From: Malaciobacter molluscorum LMG 25693
GTDB lineage: Bacteria; Campylobacterota; Campylobacteria; Campylobacterales; Arcobacteraceae
NCBI RefSeq assembly: GCF_003544935.1
Contig: NZ_CP032098.1
Span: 2,604,001-2,668,000 of the forward strand
Direction: 5' to 3'
Length of the DNA stretch: 64,000 bases
In this document: positions 24,832 through 33,871 of the stretch, piece after piece
How the letters are laid out: every line of letters begins with the position of its first letter
Position numbering within the stretch: the stretch's first letter is position 1
Position numbers and translations under genes: made by a program
The notes under the pieces: generated by a model
Databases searched by the model: none
The model's input: the letters and a program-made list of their open reading frames with translations, nothing else
What the model was told of the DNA's origin: nothing

Positions 24832-26104
24832 CTAAGTTTTCACATACTTTTACATAAGCATTTATTATATCATTTACATCTTCTTTTGTGAAAGGACTTC
24901 TAGTAAGATCATGTGTCCATAAAGTATGAAAATGAAATTTCTCTACATTTGGACAAGTTCCTTTCTCATAATTAATTTCTTCTTTAAATGCAAAATTTCT
25001 TTTATTATATGCAATTTTATTTTGAAACATAGGTAACATATAAATAGGTTTCACATAACCTTGGCCTATTGGTACCCCTTCATTTTCTCTACCTTCTACA
25101 ACTTCCAATTCTGCTTTTACTGCATTAATAAATTTATCTCTTGAAACTTTTGCAATATCTTCTATAAATTGAAAAGCTTGTACATAATAAGAGTGCGTTC
25201 TATTTTCTAATCTAGTAATTTTTATAAAAGGATATTTACTTAATGCTTCATCATACATTTTTGCATATTGTTGTCTAATTTTTAATTCACTATTAAGTTT
25301 TTTTAACTGCTCTATTCCTATTGCTGCTTGAATTTCTGTAAGTCTAAAATTAAATCCTAACATATTCTCAAATTCAGTTTCACCTTTATTTTCAACTACT
25401 GATTCTGCATGATTTCTTATTAATTGCATTTTATTAGCCAAAGCATCATTATTTGTTGTGCAAACTCCACCCTCACCTGTATGAATATGCTTATGATAGT
25501 TTAAACTAAAAACTCCAATATCACCTATTGTTCCAACAAATTTATCATCATATTTTGCACCTGGTGCTTGTGCACAATCTTCTATAACATAAAGATTATT
25601 CTCTTTTGCTACTTGCATTATCTCTTTCATATTTGAAGGACAGCCAAAAATATGAACAACCACTATCACTTTTGTATTTTTTGTTATTGCCTTTTTTAAA
25701 GAATCAATACAAAAAGAATAACTATTTGGTTCTAAATCACAAAATACAGGTGTTGCATTCCAAAACAATGGAGCAGTTGCAGATATAGACATAGAATAAG
25801 GTGAAACAATAACCTCATCACCAAGACCAATCCCACAAGCACCAAGTGCAGTTATTAATCCTGAACTATTTGAATTTACTGAAATTGAGTGTTTTACATC
25901 AAAATACTCACTCCAAGCTTGTTCAAACTCTTGAACTTTTTCTCCCCCATAAAAGTCCTCATGCCATGCACCTAAATATTTTGATAAAACACCTTTTTTC
26001 ATAACTTTTACAACTTCATCTATCTCTTTTTGATCAATATTATTATATCTTCCAAATAGCTCTTTTCTTACTTTATTCCCACCATTAATAGCTAAATTAG
26101 GCAT
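24818..26104 (-). CDS. DegT/DnrJ/EryC1/StrS sugar aminotransferase
   Basis: PLP-dependent aminotransferase of 428 aa acting on a keto-sugar nucleotide. Signatures are the N-terminal YLGAWHEDFYGGEKVQEFE, HSISVNSNSSGLITAL, VIEDCAQAPGAKYDD, and the PLP-lysine block FSLNYHKHIHTGEGG (K205). It is distinct from PseC at 33.9 kb, being longer and with a different active-site context, so the cluster encodes two sugar aminotransferases. It sits directly after a Gfo/Idh oxidoreductase, the usual arrangement for making an amino sugar by oxidation then transamination. The product is unknown. It may be a second glycan sugar or a branch of the nonulosonic acid. Confidence 0.88.
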   Translation of the reverse strand: MPNLAINGGNKVRKELFGRYNNIDQKEIDEVVKVMKKGVLSKYLGAWHEDFYGGEKVQEFEQAWSEYFDVKHSISVNSNSSGLITALGACGIGLGDEVIVSPYSMSISATAPLFWNATPVFCDLEPNSYSFCIDSLKKAITKNTKVIVVVHIFGCPSNMKEIMQVAKENNLYVIEDCAQAPGAKYDDKFVGTIGDIGVFSLNYHKHIHTGEGGVCTTNNDALANKMQLIRNHAESVVENKGETEFENMLGFNFRLTEIQAAIGIEQLKKLNSELKIRQQYAKMYDEALSKYPFIKITRLENRTHSYYVQAFQFIEDIAKVSRDKFINAVKAELEVVEGRENEGVPIGQGYVKPIYMLPMFQNKIAYNKRNFAFKEEINYEKGTCPNVEKFHFHTLWTHDLTRSPFTKEDVNDIINAYVKVCENLDELR

Positions 26105-26106
26105 TT

Positions 26107-27081
26107 TTATTCCTTACTATTTAATATTTTAGTTAAAAATTCTAAATTTTTTAACTCATTTTCAAAAGAAGCACAATTATCTTTTTGTCCATTTAATTGT
26201 AAAAATATCTCATCATATACATTATAAATTAGTTTATTTGATATTGTATCTTCTTTATTGGCTACTTTATTAATAAACTTATAACCTTTAAACTCTTTTT
26301 TTTCAACTATATTTTTATAAAAAATTGTTTGTTCACTATTTATATAACTTACTACTTGATTTGCAAAATATAAGTTTAGTTCTATAATATTATATTTAGT
26401 ATGATCTAAAGCAATAAAATATACAGGTATTAATTTGTTATTATATTTTATTTTAAAAAATATATCATAAGATTTATCTTCATTATTAAAGCCAATAGTT
26501 TCATCAAGTATTTTTACATCTTCTATTTTTGGATTTGAAAATAGATAATTAATCAAATCAATAAAATGTGAACCATTATTTTTCAAACCTTTTACATAAT
26601 TAAGTGTTATTTTTTGTAAATTTTTTAAACTCTTATTTTCTATATTCTCTTTTAAATTTTTTATTGGTTTTTGAAATCTTCTTATATAGTTTACTACTAT
26701 TTTATCTTTAAAAAAAGAGTCTAAAGTCTCATACTCATCTTTAATTGAAAAAAGTGGTTTTTCCACTAAAAATTTTTTAATATGATTGCAATTTATGAAA
26801 CTACTTAAAACTTCAAAATGCATATTTGTAGGAGTAGCAATAACTAAAATGTCAATATCTTTTTTATCAATAAGTTTTTTATAATCATTATAAAAAACCA
26901 CATCAGAAAAAAGTTTTTGAACTTTTGATAAATTTGTATCATCTATATCTGCTATATATTTTAAATTAAACTCTTTGTGCAAATATATAGCTTTTATATG
27001 AGAGTTTGCACTATTTATATCTTTATCATAATCAAAAAGTAAAGAGATATTTCCTATTCCAATTACTGCAACATTTAACAT
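26107..27081 (-). CDS. Gfo/Idh/MocA family oxidoreductase
   Basis: NAD(P)-dependent sugar oxidoreductase of 324 aa. It has an N-terminal Rossmann motif (VAVIGIGNISLLFDYD), the DILVIATPTNMHFEVL strand and the VEKPLF motif with the conserved lysine, followed by the C-terminal alpha/beta domain. The substrate is not evident. Its place between an SpsF-like cytidylyltransferase and a DegT aminotransferase suggests it prepares a keto-sugar for transamination. Its start overlaps the upstream stop by one base. Confidence 0.82.
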   Translation of the reverse strand: MLNVAVIGIGNISLLFDYDKDINSANSHIKAIYLHKEFNLKYIADIDDTNLSKVQKLFSDVVFYNDYKKLIDKKDIDILVIATPTNMHFEVLSSFINCNHIKKFLVEKPLFSIKDEYETLDSFFKDKIVVNYIRRFQKPIKNLKENIENKSLKNLQKITLNYVKGLKNNGSHFIDLINYLFSNPKIEDVKILDETIGFNNEDKSYDIFFKIKYNNKLIPVYFIALDHTKYNIIELNLYFANQVVSYINSEQTIFYKNIVEKKEFKGYKFINKVANKEDTISNKLIYNVYDEIFLQLNGQKDNCASFENELKNLEFLTKILNSKE

Positions 27082-27806
27082 TAGCTAAGACCTTTTCTTT
27101 TTATACTTCCATTAATCTGTAATAAATTGGGGTTATCTCTTACATAGTTAACTAACTGTTCTATTGAAAAATAGTCATCATTAAAATAATTCATTATTTT
27201 AGTAATTATTTCATAATCTTCTTTTGTATCCAAAGTTACTGACAACTCTGGAAATTCCAACTCTTTAGGAGCACAAATATTAAAAGTTTTAAATCTATTT
27301 GTAGTGTAAAATTGAGGAGTCACATGCTCTTTATCCATACTATTTAATCCATATTTTTTAATATTTTCTAAAGATTTTAAAGAATAAACTTGAATAGCCA
27401 TTCCTATAGGAAATGTACTTTTTATACTATTACTTACATATTCATAGTCGTTGTCTAAATATATTTTTATTGCTTCATCTATTAGTTTAGGATCAATAAA
27501 AGGACAATCTCCCGTAAGTTCTACAATTACATCTGTATTAAATTTTTGATGTGCTTGTAAAACTCTTTGAAAAACATTATCTTCACTTCCTCTAAAATGT
27601 TTAATACCTTTTTTTTCACAAAGTTTTATAATAGCATCATCATCTTTATTTGTTGTAGTTGCAACAATTATTTCATCAACTAACTCACATTTTAAAACTC
27701 TATTTATCATCACTTCTAAAACAGTGCTATTTCCAAGAGGTTTTAAAACTTTTTTAGGAAGCCTTGAAGAAGTCATTCTAGCTTCAATTGATACATTAAT
27801 TTTCAT
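27081..27806 (-). CDS. SpsF-like cytidylyltransferase (second copy)
   Basis: A 241-aa nucleotidyltransferase of the SpsF/COG1861 type, related to CMP-Kdo and CMP-nonulosonate synthetases. It has the N-terminal nucleotide loop (EARMTSSRLPKKVLKPLGN), EIIVATTTNKDDDAII, the RGSEDNVFQRVLQA block and ELTGDCPFIDPKLI with the metal-binding aspartate. It is paralogous to the product of 32532-33260. Both follow a TIGR03587-type methylase gene. One of the two should supply the missing PseF step (CTP plus nonulosonic acid to CMP-sugar). I cannot say which. Confidence 0.82.
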   Translation of the reverse strand: MKINVSIEARMTSSRLPKKVLKPLGNSTVLEVMINRVLKCELVDEIIVATTTNKDDDAIIKLCEKKGIKHFRGSEDNVFQRVLQAHQKFNTDVIVELTGDCPFIDPKLIDEAIKIYLDNDYEYVSNSIKSTFPIGMAIQVYSLKSLENIKKYGLNSMDKEHVTPQFYTTNRFKTFNICAPKELEFPELSVTLDTKEDYEIITKIMNYFNDDYFSIEQLVNYVRDNPNLLQINGSIKRKGLS

Positions 27807-27814
27807 ATTATTTC

Positions 27815-28453
27815 CTATTTTTTCAATAAAAACATTTGATCTAATAAATTTTTATCATCACTATATGAAACTTTTAATTCATCAATTTTTCTTAAATTCT
27901 GTTTTCTTTCTTGATAAATTTTCATAAAATTTGCTTTCCACATCAAATCTTTATTTCCTTGATACATCAAATCAATATATTCGTCTGCATAATATTCAAA
28001 GCCCCAGATATAAGAGTTTGATACTCTATATATTTCATCAATTGCAAAATTTATATTTTTAGGTGAAATGTGTATCAAAACGCCACTTGTAAATACTACA
28101 TCAAAGAAATTATCTTTAAATGGAATATCTAAAGCATCCCCTTTTATTATATTTAGATTATCAGCTCTTTTTTTAGCATAATTTATTGCTCTATTTTGAA
28201 TCTCAATTCCATATAAGTTTTTAAAACCCATATTTTGTAGATGAAGTAGTTGATTACCAATATTTGTACCAACTTCTAATATCTTAGCATCTTTACTTAT
28301 ATCTTTTAGAAATTGATTATTTAATTGTGTTCTTGAGTATCCATATCTATTTTTATAAAACTCATCTAATTGCTCAGGTGAATAAATATTTCTTTGAAGA
28401 TAATCTGAACCAAAATTATCTTCCCAAGTCTGTCTTTGATAAGTTTTTTCCAT
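27815..28453 (-). CDS. Pseudaminic-acid-associated methyltransferase (TIGR03587-like, copy 2)
   Basis: A 212-aa SAM-dependent methylase. The N-terminal WEDNFGSDYLQRN matches the start of the methylases found in pseudaminic acid clusters. The SAM site is AKILEVGTNIGNQLLHLQ, followed by IKGDALDIPFKDNFFDVVFTSGVLIHISP. It is a paralogue of the 33257-33868 product, and each lies immediately upstream of an SpsF-like gene. The target may be a hydroxyl or amino group of the sugar (family association only). Confidence 0.8.
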   Translation of the reverse strand: MEKTYQRQTWEDNFGSDYLQRNIYSPEQLDEFYKNRYGYSRTQLNNQFLKDISKDAKILEVGTNIGNQLLHLQNMGFKNLYGIEIQNRAINYAKKRADNLNIIKGDALDIPFKDNFFDVVFTSGVLIHISPKNINFAIDEIYRVSNSYIWGFEYYADEYIDLMYQGNKDLMWKANFMKIYQERKQNLRKIDELKVSYSDDKNLLDQMFLLKK

Positions 28454-28478
28454 ACTTTTTCCTATATTAATTTTATAT

Positions 28479-29507
28479 TTAATTGAACTCTAATCTATCT
28501 GCAAATTTATAATCTTTTTTTGATTTTTGACCTAATATTTGTTTTAAATATTTTGGATGAAGTCCATGCCCAGGTCTTACACTTCTTATATTTTCTAAAG
28601 TAAACTCTTCACCTTTTTTTATATCTTTTGATACATATAAACTTCTTGAGAATACTCGATTTTTTCTTTTCTTTTCTGTCATTTCATAGCTTACTTTACC
28701 TAATAGCTTTTCACTATCTCTTATAGCTTTTACCATATCTTTAAACTCATCTTTTTGCATAGAAAACTGTGCATCTGGCCCACCTATACTTTTATCTAAA
28801 ATAAAGTGTTTTTCAATAACTTTTGCACCTAAAGTTACTGCCATAATTGGTGCAGTTGAGCCTATAGTATGATCAGAAAAACCAACTTCTACTCCAAAAG
28901 TTTCAGCCATATTTGGTATTGTATTTAAATTTGCATCTTCTAAAGCAGCAGGATAAGCACTTGTACATTTTAATAAAATAATATTATCATTTCCTACACT
29001 TTTACAAATATCAACTATATCTTGAATCTCTTGCAATGTTGCAATTCCTGTTGAAATTATAATTGGCTTACCTTTTTTTGCCGTATATTCAACCAAATCA
29101 TAATCTGTTATTTCAAATGATGCAATTTTATAAGCGCTTGGATTAAATTGTTCAAGAAAATCAACTGCACTTTTATCAAAAGGTGAAGAGAAAATATCTA
29201 AATCTAAACTTCTTGCATAATCAAATAGTTTTTTGTGCCATTGCCAAGGAGTATAAGCCTCTTCATATAACTTATATAAAGTCTTATCATCCCACAAAGT
29301 ACCACCTTTAATAACAAAATCCTCTTTATCAGAATTTAAAGTTAAAGTATCAGCAGTATATGTTTGAAGTTTTATAGCATTTGCCCCAACTTCTTTTGCA
29401 GCTTTTATAGTATCAAATGCATTTTGTAAACTACCATTATGATTTGCACTTAACTCTGCAATTATAAATGTTCCATCTTTTTGTAAATCAAATTTTCCTA
29501 TTTTCAT
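28479..29507 (-). CDS. pseI: Pseudaminic acid synthase
   Basis: A NeuB-family enzyme condensing 2,4-diacetamido-2,4,6-trideoxy-L-altrose with phosphoenolpyruvate to give pseudaminic acid. At 342 aa it has the N-terminal TIM-barrel signature (FIIAELSANHNGSLQNAF, about 14-31), NAIKLQTYTADTLTL, SSPFDKSAVDFLE, YKIASFEITD, GFSDHTIGSTAP and VIEKHFILD. The C-terminal antifreeze-like SAF domain is at about 285-342 (VRPGHGLHPKYL). The SANHNGS form and length fit PseI rather than NeuB or LegI. There is one copy only, so if two nonulosonic acids are made they must diverge after or around this step. Confidence 0.93.
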   Translation of the reverse strand: MKIGKFDLQKDGTFIIAELSANHNGSLQNAFDTIKAAKEVGANAIKLQTYTADTLTLNSDKEDFVIKGGTLWDDKTLYKLYEEAYTPWQWHKKLFDYARSLDLDIFSSPFDKSAVDFLEQFNPSAYKIASFEITDYDLVEYTAKKGKPIIISTGIATLQEIQDIVDICKSVGNDNIILLKCTSAYPAALEDANLNTIPNMAETFGVEVGFSDHTIGSTAPIMAVTLGAKVIEKHFILDKSIGGPDAQFSMQKDEFKDMVKAIRDSEKLLGKVSYEMTEKKRKNRVFSRSLYVSKDIKKGEEFTLENIRSVRPGHGLHPKYLKQILGQKSKKDYKFADRLEFN

Positions 29508-29558
29508 ATTAAATTCTCTTTTTCTTTTTTAACTTATTTTTATAAATAAATTTTTGTA

Positions 29559-30293
29559 TCAACAATCAATAAAATATCTTCCTTTTAACATTATCTCTTT
29601 TGAAGATTCTAATCCTTCATTAAATAATAAATCAAGTATTCCAAGTTGATAAATAAAGTTTTCTCCTACTTGATTATAAATAGGATGTTTATAATATTGA
29701 TAAACTATATCTATATTTTTCATATTAAATTTTTTTAAATATTTATATAAATAATCTTTAGAACCTAATGCTGATATATATTCACTACAAGACTTATTTA
29801 TACAAATATTTAAGATTAAATCACCTTTATTACCTTGAATATTTTTTAAATTTGAGGATAAACTAAAATTAGTATTTATGTTTAAAAGCTTTGAGATTTC
29901 TTTTATGAAATTAATATTATATTCACATAAATACTCTGTTTTATAAGATAAAATATTAAATATCTTTTCTTCTAATTCAGAAAAATATCTTGCTTTTTTA
30001 TAATTTCGTAAAATAAGAGAATTCAATTTTAAAGAAAAATCATAGTTATCAAAACTTAATTTTACATCTTTTAAAATTGTTTCATCTCTTGATTTCTCTT
30101 TTTTTATAGGTAAAGAAAACATATATTCTTTATTATTAACTTTTAATTTGTTTCGTACTTGCCAACTTCTTTTTGCTAACTGAACAGTATCTAAAAAAAC
30201 AAATTCATCAACATAATCAATTAAATCAAAATAACCAATCCACGGATTAAAAGTTGGTTGCATAATAGCTAATTTCAATTTATTCTTCCCCAT
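29559..30293 (-). CDS. WbqC family protein
   Basis: A 244-aa protein whose start (LKLAIMQPTFNPWIGYFDLIDYVDEFVFLDTVQLAKRSW) is the hallmark of the WbqC-like family, found in O-antigen and flagellin-glycan clusters of many bacteria. Its biochemical role is not established to my knowledge. A role in aminoacyl or acyl decoration of sugars is often assumed. It overlaps the upstream methyltransferase gene by 19 bases. Confidence 0.83.
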   Translation of the reverse strand: MGKNKLKLAIMQPTFNPWIGYFDLIDYVDEFVFLDTVQLAKRSWQVRNKLKVNNKEYMFSLPIKKEKSRDETILKDVKLSFDNYDFSLKLNSLILRNYKKARYFSELEEKIFNILSYKTEYLCEYNINFIKEISKLLNINTNFSLSSNLKNIQGNKGDLILNICINKSCSEYISALGSKDYLYKYLKKFNMKNIDIVYQYYKHPIYNQVGENFIYQLGILDLLFNEGLESSKEIMLKGRYFIDC

Positions 30294-30949
30294 AATATCA
30301 TATCAGAATTAAATACTATTGTGTTCTCTTTTTGCAGATTTTGAAATTCATTATGAAATAAAAAATAATCTCTTAAATCTAGATGCTTTTTTAACATTTC
30401 TATTAATTCAAATTCTGTATAAAATTTATTTATGCATGAAGCTTCATTTGTAATTGTATAATCATCAGCCATTTTAAATGTACTAGAATCAATTTTTTTT
30501 CCAATTCCAAATCTAAAATCTTTTGGTTCTCTGCACCTTATGAAAAAATCTGCATCATTTTTTATATTTTTATTCTCTTTCATTATTTCAAAGAATTCTA
30601 TCAATTCATCTTTTTTTATGTAGTTCACAACATTGGGAAGAAGCAAAACATCTATTTGTAAATCTTTATTATTCTTTGCAAAAGTCAACATATCACTTTT
30701 ATAAAATTCATATAAAGAAGATGATTTAGTGTGACTAAAATTAAATTTAGCATTTTCAATTGCATCTTCATTTATATCTACTCCTACAATATCAAATTCA
30801 TATTGATATGGAAGCATTAAATTATTTCCACTAGAACATCCAAATTCAAAAAATTTCAATCCTTTTTTTTGATGAAAACTATTTTTAAAAAAGTATTTTA
30901 TAAAATACTCATCTGGATATTTCAAACCTCTTATTTCTTTTATTTTCAT
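30275..30949 (-). CDS. Class I SAM-dependent methyltransferase
   Basis: A 224-aa protein with the SAM site FFEFGCSSGNNLMLPYQYEFDIVGVDINEDAIENAK and a following DVLLLPNVVNYI strand. It differs from the two TIGR03587-like methylases in this cluster. The substrate is unknown. By context it modifies a sugar or works with the neighbouring WbqC protein, with which it overlaps by 19 bases. A 38-base gap with weak promoter features separates it from the formyltransferase-like gene upstream. Confidence 0.78.
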   Translation of the reverse strand: MKIKEIRGLKYPDEYFIKYFFKNSFHQKKGLKFFEFGCSSGNNLMLPYQYEFDIVGVDINEDAIENAKFNFSHTKSSSLYEFYKSDMLTFAKNNKDLQIDVLLLPNVVNYIKKDELIEFFEIMKENKNIKNDADFFIRCREPKDFRFGIGKKIDSSTFKMADDYTITNEASCINKFYTEFELIEMLKKHLDLRDYFLFHNEFQNLQKENTIVFNSDMILWGRIN

Positions 30950-30987
30950 AAATACCTCAAAATATTATTAATTTTATTATACTACAT

Positions 30988-31617
30988 TTATTCACTTAGT
31001 TCAATTTTTAAAATATATTTTTTATCATTTTTATAAAAGAATGCAGGATATTCTTCATTATCAACTACTCTTAATAAATTAAACTGCTCATTTATTGTTT
31101 TATTAATATCTAATTGACTATTTAAAGGTGTCCTTTTTTTATAAAAACTTTCTTTACCTATTTGTTCGGTTAAGACATTATATTTTTCATAATTTGATAC
31201 AAACTCTTTACACATACTATTTACCAATTGAGCTTGTTTATGTCTTAATAAAGGATTCAATTCAGTTCCATCAAGATTAAGTATCTTTTGCATATAGATA
31301 CTCCCCTCATCTACATCACAAGAAGCTTCAAACATAGTAAAAGGTATATCATTTTTACCCTCTAAAACTTGCCAAAAAAGAGGAGACCAACCTTTACCTT
31401 TAGGTAAAGCACTTGCATGTACCACTATATTATGTTCATTCTTTTTTAAGTATTCTTCTTCTATAATCTTATGATAACTTAAAATAAATACTATTTTATA
31501 ATTACTTGCCATTTTTTTATGATCAAAAAATAACTCACAATTACTTAACTCTTTTGCTAGTTCTTTTGCGTAATCAATGAACCATTGATTAGGAGATGTT
31601 AATATTGCAATTTTCAT
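30988..31617 (-). CDS. Formyltransferase-family protein of pseudaminic acid clusters
   Basis: A 209-aa member of the methionyl-tRNA/sugar formyltransferase fold. The core block is VVHASALPKGKGWSPLFWQVLEGKN, then ASCDVDEGSIYMQ, containing the catalytic histidine and aspartate of the N-x-H...D triad. The asparagine two residues before the histidine is replaced by valine, and the HASALPKGKGWSP form is typical of the cluster-associated subfamily. If active it would add an N-formyl group from formyl-tetrahydrofolate to an amino sugar. It lies 3 bases after pseG, where an acyltransferase would be expected. Confidence 0.78.
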   Translation of the reverse strand: MKIAILTSPNQWFIDYAKELAKELSNCELFFDHKKMASNYKIVFILSYHKIIEEEYLKKNEHNIVVHASALPKGKGWSPLFWQVLEGKNDIPFTMFEASCDVDEGSIYMQKILNLDGTELNPLLRHKQAQLVNSMCKEFVSNYEKYNVLTEQIGKESFYKKRTPLNSQLDINKTINEQFNLLRVVDNEEYPAFFYKNDKKYILKIELSE

Positions 31618-31620
31618 TTT

Positions 31621-32529
31621 TTAACCTCTTATTAATTCTTCTATATATTCTCTTAAAATTTTTTTATTAAAAGATCTTATTGTAAGATATTTTTTCTTAT
31701 TTAAATATTTATATATTTCTTTTTGGTTATTTGCAGTTTTTATTGCTATAAATGGCAAGTTCATAAAATATACTTCATTCAATATAACACTTGCACTAAC
31801 TACTGCAAAATCACTTTTTGCCATAAGTTTCGCAATTTTTTTAGTATCTATATATAAATTTATAAAATCTTTATTTTTACAATATTCTTTTAATTGTTTC
31901 AAATTTTTATTTGCACTTGTAGTAACTATATAAACTTTTAGATTTTCAAACAACTCTAATACTTTTAATATATCAATATTTATATTACTATGATCAGTTC
32001 CTCCAATTGCTACAAAAACTCTTATTTTCTCATTACTTTTTTTTATTACTTTTTTTTTATACTTATAAAATTCATCTCTTAAAAGAGTATATTTAGCTCC
32101 ACACTTCAATTTACAATTTTTTGGAACTAAATTTTTATATTTTTTTTCATTTGCACTAATATTATGATTTATTAAAACATCACAATAGTGTTTTTCATAA
32201 GTATCATCAAGACATAGTATTTTTACATTTGTCTTTTCTTTAATTAATTTTTCACTTTTATAATCAATCTCATAATTATCAATTATTAAAATATCTATAT
32301 TTTGTTTTTTTATTAAATAGATAAGTTCTTGAATATTTTTAGTATTTAGATTATATAAACCAAATTTATTATCAAGAATTTTTTTATTTAGATTACCTTC
32401 TAAGTTCAAAGTTGCAAAACTTACTTCAAAACCTTTTTGTTCATACTCTTTTGCCAAAACAAAAGTTCTCATTATATGACCATGACCTATACTAAAAGAA
32501 GCATCTGCTCGAATAAGAACTCTTTTCAT
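31621..32529 (-). CDS. pseG: UDP-2,4-diacetamido-2,4,6-trideoxy-beta-L-altropyranose hydrolase
   Basis: Removes UDP from the altrose intermediate before condensation by PseI. At 302 aa it is a GT-B-like protein starting VLIRADASFSIGHGHIMRTFVLA, with the catalytic histidine in GHGHIMR, then ILIIDNYEIDY, CLDDTYEKHYCDVLINHN, and VFVAIGGTDHSNI in the second half. The fold and motifs match PseG, which resembles MurG. It lies 2 bases after the first SpsF-like gene. Confidence 0.92.
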   Translation of the reverse strand: MKRVLIRADASFSIGHGHIMRTFVLAKEYEQKGFEVSFATLNLEGNLNKKILDNKFGLYNLNTKNIQELIYLIKKQNIDILIIDNYEIDYKSEKLIKEKTNVKILCLDDTYEKHYCDVLINHNISANEKKYKNLVPKNCKLKCGAKYTLLRDEFYKYKKKVIKKSNEKIRVFVAIGGTDHSNINIDILKVLELFENLKVYIVTTSANKNLKQLKEYCKNKDFINLYIDTKKIAKLMAKSDFAVVSASVILNEVYFMNLPFIAIKTANNQKEIYKYLNKKKYLTIRSFNKKILREYIEELIRG

Positions 32530-32531
32530 AA

Positions 32532-33260
32532 TTATCTTTTCTTTTGTTCTACAAATTTATTTATCTCGAAAATCTCTGGATTATCTTTTAGTGTTGAAAT
32601 AAGTTTTTCATAAGAGAATTCTTCTTTATTTCCAAGTTTTTCATATAGTTTTTTAATAGCTTCATAATCAGCAATTTCATCTAAAGTAATTCTATATTTT
32701 GAATTATCTTCAAAACTTTTTAAAAAATCTATTTTCAATTTATCTTTTATTGTTGTATGCATATAAATAGTCACATGCTCTTTTTCATAATCTGTAGTTG
32801 CATTATTATAAGCTTGTGTTAGTAATTTAAAAGAAAAAACTTCAGTGTCCAAACCTCTTGGAAATCCACTATGAACTCCTAAACTTACATAATCAGCTTT
32901 TGAAGTTTTATATAGATTTATCGCTTTTTGTATTAGTTTAGCATCAACAAAAGGGCAATCACTTGTACATCTTATTACAATATCATCATCTTTTAAATTA
33001 AATTTCTTACAAGCTTCATAATATCTACTTAAAACATTATTTGTATCACCCTCATAATATTTTATATTATGCTTTTTACATATATTTACAATTTCTTCTT
33101 GAGTTCCATCATTTGTTGTAGCAATAATAAGATTTTCTTTAAATTTCTCAAGTCTTTTAATCATCACTTCTAAAACTGTTTTACTTCCTAAAGGAAGTAA
33201 AACTTTTTTTGGAAGTCTTGTACTTGTTGTTCTTGCTTGTATAACTATATAAATATTCAT
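32532..33260 (-). CDS. SpsF-like cytidylyltransferase (first copy), probable CMP-pseudaminic acid synthetase
   Basis: A COG1861-type nucleotidyltransferase of 242 aa from the start chosen here. I use the ATG giving MNIYIVIQARTTSTRLPKK because GGA lies 8 bases upstream and ATGA overlaps the methylase stop. A start 21 bases further upstream is not needed. Blocks are IIATTNDGTQEEIV, YEGDTNNVLSRYYEAC and RCTSDCPFVDAKLI. Canonical Helicobacter/Campylobacter PseF begins with an ARGGSKRI-type loop, which is absent. Its place between pseC and pseG makes it the better candidate of the two copies for the PseF role (inference). Confidence 0.82.
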   Translation of the reverse strand: MNIYIVIQARTTSTRLPKKVLLPLGSKTVLEVMIKRLEKFKENLIIATTNDGTQEEIVNICKKHNIKYYEGDTNNVLSRYYEACKKFNLKDDDIVIRCTSDCPFVDAKLIQKAINLYKTSKADYVSLGVHSGFPRGLDTEVFSFKLLTQAYNNATTDYEKEHVTIYMHTTIKDKLKIDFLKSFEDNSKYRITLDEIADYEAIKKLYEKLGNKEEFSYEKLISTLKDNPEIFEINKFVEQKKR

Positions 33261-33868
33261 TTTTTTTCCAATAAAAACCAACTAATATCATCTTGAGGAA
33301 AATTATTGTCTCTATGATATAAAAAACCATAATCTACAAGATTTAAATCATCAAATTTATCTAATATCTCACCTGCAAAATCTCTTTTAAAAAGTTTTGA
33401 TTCAAAACCTCTATATGGTACTTCAACTGGAGTTGGATTATAATATTCTGCAATAAGTATATATCTATTTGAATAAGTATAAAGCTTTTCATATACAATA
33501 TCTAAGTATTTTGGATTAATATGAATTAAAACTCCTTTTATAAATGTCATATCAAATTTTTCATTTAAATTAATTTCAAGTAATGATTCATTGTAAATAT
33601 TTTTGATAAAATCAAGTTTTTCTAATTGCTTAACTGCTGTTTTATTTATCTCAATTGCAGATAATTCTAAATCAAAGATTTTATTTAAAGCATGAAGATT
33701 CATACCAATATTAGAACCAAATTCAATTACAGAATTTACATTTTTAACTCGATTAAAAACTTTAGAAAAAAAGTTTATATTACTTTTGATAATTGATGTA
33801 TTTCTTTTACAATATTCATCACCAAACTCTTCTGCCCAAAATCTTTCTTGCTCAGTTTTATATTCCAC
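33257..33868 (-). CDS. Pseudaminic-acid-associated methyltransferase (TIGR03587-like, copy 1)
   Basis: A 203-aa SAM methylase with the diagnostic start EQERFWAEEFGDEYCKRN, the SAM site SVIEFGSNIGMNLHALN, and FDMTFIKGVLIHINPKYLD. The family is found almost only in pseudaminic acid clusters. Its exact substrate is unknown to me. Copy 2 at 27.8 kb has the same relation to an SpsF-like gene. It lies 3 bases after pseC. Confidence 0.85.
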   Translation of the reverse strand: MEYKTEQERFWAEEFGDEYCKRNTSIIKSNINFFSKVFNRVKNVNSVIEFGSNIGMNLHALNKIFDLELSAIEINKTAVKQLEKLDFIKNIYNESLLEINLNEKFDMTFIKGVLIHINPKYLDIVYEKLYTYSNRYILIAEYYNPTPVEVPYRGFESKLFKRDFAGEILDKFDDLNLVDYGFLYHRDNNFPQDDISWFLLEKK

Positions 33869-33871
33869 AAT

